Below, in pieces: positions 58,588 through 64,000 of a DNA stretch of 64,000 nucleotides. Where the stretch lies: contig QHYM01000124.1 of assembly GCA_003223295.1 (NCBI GenBank), positions 1 to 64,000 on the forward strand, given 5' to 3'. The position numbers and the translations under genes were made by a program. The notes beneath the pieces were generated by a model. It made no database searches. It was not told the origin of the DNA and was given only the letters and a program-made list of their open reading frames with translations. Positions within the stretch are counted from its first letter, which is position 1. Each line of letters starts with the position of its first letter. The stretch comes from Acidobacteriota bacterium. Lineage in GTDB: Bacteria; Acidobacteriota; Terriglobia; Acidiferrales; UBA7541.

Positions 58588-59607
58588 ATGCGTTACTTGG
58601 TGACCGGCGGCGCCGGCTTCATCGGTTCCAACACCGTCGACGAGCTTGTCAGCCGCGGGCATAGCGTTGTCGTGCTCGACGACCTTTCCGGCGGCAAGGA
58701 TGACAACCTCGCTGAGATTCGCAACAAAATCACCATCATTAAGGGCAGCATCACCGACATCGAGGTCGTCCGCAAAGCCATGCACGAGGCGGAATACGTG
58801 CTGCACCTCGGTGCTCGCACTTCCGTGCCGCGTTCGGTGAAAGATCCCCTCGAAACCAACCGCATCAATATCGAAGGCACGCTCAACGTTTTGGTTGCCG
58901 CAAAAGAAATGAAAGTGAAGCGCGTCGTGTTTGCCGCTTCTTCCTCCGCCTATGGCGAGACGCCCACTCTTCCCAAGGTCGAAACCATGCAGCCGCAGCC
59001 GATTTCCCCCTATGGCGTGACCAAGTATGTTGGCGAGCTTTACAGCCAAGCCTTCCTCAAGTGCTACGGTCTCGAGACGGTTTCCCTCCGCTATTTCAAT
59101 ATTTTTGGTCCCCGGCAGGATCCCAGTTCGCCCTACTCCGGCGTTCTGGCCAAGTTCTGCACCGCGTTTCTTGAAGACAAGCAGCCGGTGGTTTTTGGCG
59201 ATGGCGAACAAACCCGCGATTTTACTTTCGTGGACAACGCCGTCCATGCCAATCTGCTCGCTTGCGAAGCTCCCAACGTGGCCGGCAAAGTTTTCAACGT
59301 GGGCTGTGGAGACCGCATCTCGCTCAACCAAGTCCTCGCCGCGCTCCGGAAAATTACCGGGAAACCGCTCGAAGCCAAGTACGAGCCACCCCGCGAAGGC
59401 GACATTCGCGACTCCCAGGCGGATATTTCAGAGGCTCGACAGTTTCTCGGTTACGATCCGCAAGTAGGCTTTGAAGAAGGCCTCAGGATCACCTTCGACT
59501 GGTACCGCGAGTCACAACTAAAGTCTGCAGCAAGGGAAGCCGCCGCAAAAGAGGCCGCAGCGAAAGAAGCGACCGCCAAGGAACCTGCCGCCAAAACGGA
59601 AAGGTAA
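58588..59607 (+). CDS. NAD-dependent sugar nucleotide epimerase (UDP-glucose 4-epimerase-like) with EAAAK-type C-terminal tail
   Basis: MRYLVTGGAGFIGSNTVDELVSRGHSVVVLDDLSGG; FAASSSAYGETPTLPK; SPYGVTKYVGELY; tail KSAAREAAAKEAAAKEATAKEPAAKTER. Confidence 0.94.
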   Translation: MRYLVTGGAGFIGSNTVDELVSRGHSVVVLDDLSGGKDDNLAEIRNKITIIKGSITDIEVVRKAMHEAEYVLHLGARTSVPRSVKDPLETNRINIEGTLNVLVAAKEMKVKRVVFAASSSAYGETPTLPKVETMQPQPISPYGVTKYVGELYSQAFLKCYGLETVSLRYFNIFGPRQDPSSPYSGVLAKFCTAFLEDKQPVVFGDGEQTRDFTFVDNAVHANLLACEAPNVAGKVFNVGCGDRISLNQVLAALRKITGKPLEAKYEPPREGDIRDSQADISEARQFLGYDPQVGFEEGLRITFDWYRESQLKSAAREAAAKEAAAKEATAKEPAAKTER

Positions 59608-59664
59608 ACGGTCTTTTGCTGTTCTACGCGCCGGTTACCAGGTACCCCACCGATAGTCACGCCG

Positions 59665-62600
59665 TCAAGGCGTCGTTGTCTTTCCGTAGCTCAACGGCGC
59701 GCCCTTCTTCGGCTGATCGTAATTCCAGAACCACAATGGCTCCAGTTTCTTCTGCTCGGGCCACACCTGATTGAGCGTGTCGCCCTCGAACAGCTCGCCA
59801 TTCTTCATCACCCAGTGAATCGTGTTCGTGTTGTGAATGTCGTCCAGCGGGTTCTTGTCCATGATCACCAAATCCGCTAGCTTCCCCGGTTCGATGCTGC
59901 CGATGTCTGCGGGACGTCCCACAATGTGTGCGCCGTTGACCGTGGCGCACTTCAGGACTTCCAGCGGCGTCATTCCGCCCGACGCCAGCATCCACATCTC
60001 CCAGTGATAGCCCAAGCCCTGCAATTGCCCGTGACTGCCGACGCCCACGAGACCGCCCGCTCTCTCCAGCTTGGCCATCTGCGCCGCCAGCCTTGGAAAC
60101 GCAAATTCGTCCTTTCGGAACCAGCCGGGACGCCGTTTGGTCTTCTCGTCAATCACCGTGTGCGGTGTGAAATGATTCAGCTTGGCGTTGTCGTGCACTT
60201 CGGTGTTTAGGTACCAGTAGTCTTCACCGAAGGGCCCGCCGTAGTTCACGATCAGCGTCGGCGTCTCCGCGATTCCCGACTGCGCAAACATCTGGATCAC
60301 GTCTTTGTACAACGGCGTGATCGGCAGCGTGTGCTCGTTGCCATGGAAGCCGTCGATCGCATGCGTCAGATTCAGCTTGAGGTCGAGCGCGCCCTCCGTC
60401 GTGGGCATCATCCCCAGCTCTTTCGAGGCTTGCACCATGAACTGGCGCTGCTTGCGATTGCCCACGACGTAGCTCTTGATGTTCGGCGTGCCGTAATATT
60501 TCTTGTACCGCGTCAGCACGCCCTTTACTTCTTCGACCGATTGAAAATTGTTGTCCGAGAAAACGCCAGGGCCCGTCGAAAACGCGCGCAATCCGATAAT
60601 GTCGCCCGTATCGACAAGGTCTTCGTACGCAAACATATCGTTCGTGGCCGTCTGGACGTCGAGGCCCGCCGTAACTCCGTAGGCGACGTTGGCAAGAAAG
60701 TTCCAGTTCTGCGTGTCCAGAATGCCGCGCCGAATCTCAAACCAATGTGCGTGCGTGTCGACGAAACCCGGCGTAATCGTCTTGCCGCTCACGTCAAACA
60801 CTTTCGCGCCCGCTGGCACGCTTCCGCGCGCACCGACGCTCTTGATCCGGTTGTTCTCCACGACGATGTCCGCGTTTTTCAGCACCTCATCGCCCTTCAT
60901 GGTGATGACCGTCGCCCCGCGAAGAACCACGGTGCCTTTGGGCGCCTTCCGCGGAAATTCCAGGTCCACCGGGAATTCTTCTACAGACTTCTCCTGCTCC
61001 TTGAACTTCTCCGGTTTCTTTTCTGCCTGTTCATCTTTCTTGGTTTCGTCTTTCTTCTGCGCATCCCCGCCAGCGTCTTTCTTGTCGCCTTCGGTTTTCG
61101 CCTCGTCCTTTTTCTCGCCTTCCTTCTTTTCTTCCTTTGGAGGCTCGAAGGAAATGGCGGAGAGCGGCTGCCGGAAAAAGCTGGCGCCTACCGCCCAGGT
61201 GATGGTCTTGCCGCTGTCGGCCCAGGAAAAGTAGTCCGCGCCAATGTCGGTTACTTTTTTTAGCGGGACGGACGGCCCGTTTACCATGACCGTCGGCGCC
61301 TCGCCTCCCACCACCGGCATGGCCGTCACATACAGCTGGTTCATGATGTGTGCCAGGACCCAGTTTCCATCCGGGCTAACGCGCACATCGTCGGCGGGGC
61401 CGGGCTCATCGGAAAAGCCCAGCGGCGGCGCCTTCACCTGCAAGTGTGTACGGCGGTCTGTGCCGTCATAACGCAGCGAAACTAAGCCGGCTTGCGTGTA
61501 GAGATAGACACGGTCTTTCTCATTCGTGAAGTGTGGCTTGCCCGCTCCGCGCGCGGGAATGATTAGATTTGTGGGGCCTCCGTCCGCCGGAAGCCAGATA
61601 AGGTCAGGACTGCCGGCCACGCCGAAGTCAAACGTGCGGTTATCGCGGTCGTAGGCGTTGCCCCGCAGCGCCACGATGCGGTCGTCATGCGGCGACCATG
61701 CGGGATCGCTGTAAAATGCTGACGTTTGCGTGAGCTGTTTCGCAGTGCCGCCCGTTGCGGGCGCCTTCCAAATTCCCCCGCCTCCTGCCGACCATGTCAC
61801 GTAGGTGATCCATTTCCCATCCGGCGACCATGCCGGCTGAAATTCCCTGGCATTCCCGGTGGTGAGCCGCTGCGGTTTCCCGCCGGGAATGTCCATCACA
61901 TAAAGATGCGTGAGCGCCGAGAACGCCAGCCGCTTGCCGTCCGGCGATTCCACGGGATCCTGGATCAGCCGCACTTTCACCGGCCCTTCCTCCACCTTCT
62001 GCGGAAAGTCCAGCTTCGGACCAAGATCCTGGGACACTTTCGCGGTGAAGGCAACGAGTTTGTCCTGGCCCGAAGCGATATCCAGGCGGTAAATCTTTCC
62101 ATCATTCGTGTAGACGATTTCTTTGCCGCCAGGGAGAAACGCATAACCGGGATACAGATCGCGCGTCTTTCCGCTTCATGACGCGTCACGTACAGCAGCG
62201 CGGCACCATCCGGCGACAGCACCGGCCGGAAGCTGCTCCCAAGCTGGCGAATCAGAATGTCTTCGTCGCCCGTCTTGCGGTCGCGCCTCGCCACCTCCCA
62301 TAGCGGAAACTGCGCTTCGTAAGTGAAACCGCCCGTGCGCTGCGCGTAATAGAGATATTTTCCGTCCGTCGAAGCGGAAACGCCCAGGGCATTGTGTTGC
62401 TCTCGCCGGCGTACGGTCGGCGCGGGCTTGGCTTTGGTCACCTGCACGCCCGATCCGCCCTGGATGTGGTACATCCAGATTTCAAACGTGTTGATGCCGA
62501 ACCCCGCCTTGGAGACGAGGATGTACTGCCCATCGGGCGTCCAGTTCGGCGAGGCAAATTCCGCATTCGTTTCCTTTGAAATCTGTTTGGCTTCGGTTCC

Positions 62601-63050
62601 GTCCGGGTGCATGATCCAGACGTTTTCGCTTCCTTCGCGGTCGGACAAAAACGCGATCCATTTGCCGTCCGGTGAAAACTTCGGCTGGCTGTCGAACGCC
62701 ATCCCGCCGTCAATCAGCTTCGCTTCGCCTCCTTCGATGGGCAGCGTGTAGATGTCCCCTACCAATTCGAAGACGATCGTCTTGCCCTCCGGAGACACGT
62801 CCAGCGATAGCCATGTGCCTTCCTCTGTGGTGAACTCGATTTTCCGCTCGGGCTTGAGCTGCAGGCCTTTCTTCTCGTCCTTCTTCTCATCCTTCTTTTC
62901 GTCTTTCTTGTCCTTCTCCTGCTCTGCTAGGCCCTGCCGTCTCGCACCGGCCTCGGATGCCGCCGCGCCTCCGAGTATCCCCCCCAAAATCATGGCCCCT
63001 ACGAGGTACCACGCTGTCAGACCGCGTAGGCTGAGCTGCTTCACGCTCAT
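59665..63050 (-). pseudogene. TolB-like propeller + amidohydrolase, split into two frames near 62170
   Basis: N-terminal ORF 61977..63074 (FSPDGKWIAFLSDREGSENVWIMHPDG) runs out of frame after YVTRHEAE; the other frame carries GKTRDLYPGYAFLPGGKEIVYTNDGKIYRLDIASGQDKLVAFTAKVSQDLG... into ORF 59665..62037 (VDTHAHWF amidohydrolase). Confidence 0.75.
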
Positions 63051-63245
63051 AAGTCCTCTCCTGTAAATCGTCAATGAATCCCGGAAATTGTTTCGAATCA
63101 GGGGGTGACCCCGCAGAGCTTTCCCAACTTGAGCCGAACACTCCCTCTTGCGACGTTTAGACGCGGATACCCCGAAATTGTTTCGGCATCCTAGCGCGAT
63201 ACGCGCCGAAATTCCACAGAAATGCCTTCGCGCTCTCGCGGGCGT

Positions 63246-64000
63246 TTAATGTTCCGATTCCCCATCTCCGATCGGGCCGCCTCGTGGCCGCGGTGGCGCC
63301 GGAACAATATGCGGAATCCCCGCGTCATTCATCTTCTTGTTCAGCGCGGGCAGGTCCCCTTCCGAAATACTCTTTACCGCGGCCGACGCCTCGCCCGTCA
63401 GCGTCGTGAGTTCCACCATTTTCTCTTGCTGCTGGCCGTCCGGAGCCGCGGCAAACCCGTCCAGATCATTCAGCAAATTCTGCACTTGGTTCGGCAGCGG
63501 ATCCGGTTTCCATTCGAATGGCGGCCCCGCGTTTCCCAGTGCCAGCCTCGGCCGGATATACTTCTCCGCCGCCGCGTCCACTTTCTTTTGCAATTCATCG
63601 GCAGCCTTCACGATATCTTCCGGAATCTTTGCCGCATTCGGCTTCCCTGCGTCCTTCTTCCATTCCTCTCTCGCGTTCGTTAATGCGGTCTGGATTCCTT
63701 CGATCGCCCTGCGATCTTTGTCAGTGCTCTTGGCCATGGCGTACAGTTTTTCGATGGCCTCGTGCCGCGCCGCGCGGTCCGTGGCGGAAATCGTAATCCG
63801 GTTGTCCTCCTCCACTGTGACTTTCTGCGTGGCTTCCTTGTCACCAGCCTTGACCTTCACCGTGTATTCCCCAGGCTCGACCAGCGGCCCACGCGGCCCG
63901 AACCCGAATCCCGCCGCGATTGCTTCCTGCTGCTCTGGTGTGGGCTCGCCGGCTGGGTTATAGCGCAAATCCCAATTCGTTCGGTTCACGCCGGCCGCGC
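63246..64000 (-). CDS. C-terminal part of a large protein, truncated by window edge (possible BNR/sortilin-like glycosidase C-terminus)
   Basis: NRTNWDLRYNPAGEPTPEQQEAIAAGFGFGPRGPLVEPGEYTVKVKAGDKEATQKVTVEED...; ORF open to the right window edge. Confidence 0.65.
   Translation of the reverse strand, partial: AAGVNRTNWDLRYNPAGEPTPEQQEAIAAGFGFGPRGPLVEPGEYTVKVKAGDKEATQKVTVEEDNRITISATDRAARHEAIEKLYAMAKSTDKDRRAIEGIQTALTNAREEWKKDAGKPNAAKIPEDIVKAADELQKKVDAAAEKYIRPRLALGNAGPPFEWKPDPLPNQVQNLLNDLDGFAAAPDGQQQEKMVELTTLTGEASAAVKSISEGDLPALNKKMNDAGIPHIVPAPPRPRGGPIGDGESEH

Overview
The window is a GC-rich bacterial chromosome segment. Gene content and protein style suggest Acidobacteriota, but this is inferred without a database search. 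From left to right it contains: (1) the 5' end of tuf (EF-Tu) behind four tRNAs in the order Thr(TGT)-Tyr(GTA)-Gly(TCC)-Thr(GGT), all on the minus strand with a clear sigma70-type promoter; (2) housekeeping and envelope genes: M23 peptidase, thiL, an ABC permease, a large Oar-like TonB-dependent receptor, PBP1A, and a DsbA-like/MauE-like/FmdE-like operon; (3) a dnaK-dnaJ-hspR heat-shock locus with a HAIR-like operator embedded in the dnaK promoter; (4) a DnaC-like ATPase, rpsA with a structured leader, an HU-type gene, a HIT protein and an acyl-CoA dehydrogenase; (5) a wHTH-propeller protein, secreted peptidase-like proteins, DUF1015, a HAD phosphatase and an M48-propeller fusion; (6) a polysaccharide-type locus at about 37.7-59.6 kb (glycosyltransferases, a membrane transglutaminase-like protein, AsnB amidotransferase, NodU-type carbamoyltransferase, a Tat-exported putative glycan enzyme, a WecA/MraY-like transferase, a geranylgeranyl-reductase-like flavoprotein, two nucleotide-sugar dehydrogenases, UXS, a CpsB-type phosphatase and an epimerase); (7) an amidohydrolase/TolB-propeller gene that appears frameshifted, and the C-terminus of a large protein at the right edge. 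I saw no CRISPR array, transposase, integrase or phage module. The strongest leads are the polysaccharide locus, the HAIR/promoter overlap, the rpsA leader, and two genes that look broken by short out-of-frame internal deletions.
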